Shown here in pieces: positions 63,308 through 64,000 of a stretch of DNA of 64,000 bases; position 1 is the first letter of the stretch, and every line of letters starts with the position of its first letter. Made by a program: the position numbers and the translations under genes. The notes under the pieces were generated by a model. The model had not been told where the DNA came from and did not search any database. It was given only the letters and a program-made list of their open reading frames with translations. Source of the DNA: Lachnospiraceae bacterium AC2029. Lineage in GTDB: Bacteria > Bacillota > Clostridia > Lachnospirales > Lachnospiraceae. The stretch is taken from positions 2,378,001 to 2,442,000 of the forward strand of contig JNLK01000001.1 of NCBI GenBank assembly GCA_000703065.1, in the 5' to 3' direction.

Positions 63308-64000
63308 AAGAAAAATAATAGCATGGATCGCTGCAGTAATGATGCTTCTTTCCGTATTCGCGGTGTATTCCGGCGGAAGAGCATATGCTGGCGAGAAGAG
63401 GAAGAGAGATCTTGTCATCGTTTCTTTGGGGGATTCCTATTCATCCGGGGAAGGGATGGAACCCTTCTACGGACAGGACGAACCGCTTCAAACGAGGGTA
63501 AAGAATAAGGACTGGCTTGCCCACCGGTCTATATTGGCGTGGCCCGGTCTGCTGAGTCTCGAGGGTGTCGGATTTATGAGCGACAGCAAGGATCACTGGT
63601 TTTTCGTTGCGGCCTCAGGTGCCGTAACTTATGATTATTACGATAAGCATGATAACGAGGCAAAATTTGGTCTGAAGAACAGGGAAGGTCAGGAGAAAAA
63701 ATATAATAAGACAGATCCGGCGACCGGGAATACATTTGCCGATAAGGCTCCGCTTCTTCCGCAGAAGGAGGTATGGAAAGAGCTTAAGACGAAAAACCTG
63801 AAGGCAGATTACGTGACTCTGACCTTCGGAGGAAATGATCTGGGTTTTACCAAGGTTGCTACCACCGTATTGCTTGAGGGAAGAAATGACGCACACAGTG
63901 TTCTTGCTGCGCTTCTTCTGTCCGCTCTTAATAAAATGAAACCGGGCGGGGAGGTTCGGGAGAGGTTGAAGAATCTGTACAGGGATGTGGCAGTGGATGC
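63291..64000 (+). CDS. secreted SGNH/GDSL hydrolase, 3' end outside the window
   Basis: The frame is open from ATG 63291 to the window edge (236 codons). AAGGA is 5 bases upstream; a second ATG at 63297 is also possible. A signal-like helix (about residues 8-28) is followed by the block I motif VSLGDSYSSGEG with the catalytic Ser, and the block III motif TFGGNDLGF with the oxyanion Asn. SGNH enzymes deacetylate or de-esterify polysaccharides or lipids; the catalytic His/Asp lie beyond the window. Coupled to the preceding membrane protein gene. Confidence 0.88.
   Translation, partial: MDMSDKRKIIAWIAAVMMLLSVFAVYSGGRAYAGEKRKRDLVIVSLGDSYSSGEGMEPFYGQDEPLQTRVKNKDWLAHRSILAWPGLLSLEGVGFMSDSKDHWFFVAASGAVTYDYYDKHDNEAKFGLKNREGQEKKYNKTDPATGNTFADKAPLLPQKEVWKELKTKNLKADYVTLTFGGNDLGFTKVATTVLLEGRNDAHSVLAALLLSALNKMKPGGEVRERLKNLYRDVAVD

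Overview
This 64 kb window looks like an ordinary chromosomal segment of an anaerobic Gram-positive Clostridia species, most likely a Lachnospiraceae-type gut or rumen bacterium. The evidence is strong AGGAGG-type ribosome sites, TTGACA-N17-TATAAT promoters, a T-box in front of thrS, ATP-type PEP carboxykinase, a CdaA/CdaR pair, NhaC, VanZ-like and DUF6062-like proteins, and no outer-membrane functions. The assignment is inferred from gene content only. Base composition is even, near 50% GC, except for an AT-richer IS200/IS605 element.

Layout. 1-3.3 kb: 3' part of a very long cell-wall-binding repeat protein. 3.5-5.3 kb: pckA. 5.7-9.3 kb: a PPP-type phosphatase, a small XRE regulator and a solitary 685-aa protein with a TerD-like C-terminal domain. 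9.4-11.25 kb: a complete IS200/IS605 element (tnpA, tnpB, end hairpins, probable guide RNA). 11.3-16.5 kb: a MacB/FtsX-type ABC exporter, DegV and a GNAT-like protein. 16.5-17.8 kb: galK on the minus strand. 18-25.4 kb: an EAL protein followed by a MoxR/DUF58/VWA/VWA/TPR cluster. 25.4-25.8 kb: ten consecutive hairpins. 25.8-27.2 kb: pyk (minus). 27.5-32.8 kb: a second MoxR cluster with DUF58, transglutaminase and DUF4230 genes. 32.95-33.36 kb: a probable structured non-coding RNA with a perfect consensus promoter and its own terminator but no ORF. 33.5-40.9 kb: VanZ-like, DUF6062-like (minus), an amino-acid ABC importer, NhaC, SDR, a 30-bp tandem repeat and a TcdA-like protein. 41-47.3 kb: T-box/thrS, then two membrane proteins with cdaA and cdaR. 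47.3-52.7 kb: sirtuin, upp (minus), glyA, ftsH. 52.8-60.8 kb: FIST-GGDEF, YfbR-like HD (minus), an AmtB-PII fusion behind a structured leader, DUF1653, a hexapeptide acyltransferase and a sensor diguanylate cyclase (both minus). 60.9-64 kb: a gene remnant, tRNA-Thr(CGU), a zinc-ribbon membrane protein and an SGNH hydrolase cut by the window edge.

Themes. Second-messenger signalling is dense: one EAL protein and two GGDEF proteins for c-di-GMP, and CdaA/CdaR for c-di-AMP. Two MoxR-type clusters, probably envelope- or protein-assembly related, flank pyruvate kinase. Central carbon functions (pckA, pyk, galK), one-carbon metabolism (glyA) and nitrogen uptake (amtB-PII, amino-acid ABC importer) are interspersed.

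The items I think most deserve follow-up are: the orphan RNA at 32.95-33.36 kb; the importer at 35.0-36.5 kb, whose substrate-binding lobes appear in circularly permuted order ahead of the permease; the structured leader of the AmtB-PII fusion; the hairpin array at 25.4-25.8 kb with related palindromes elsewhere; and the TerD-like protein beside the IS605 insertion. No database search was possible. Family names rest on motifs read by eye.
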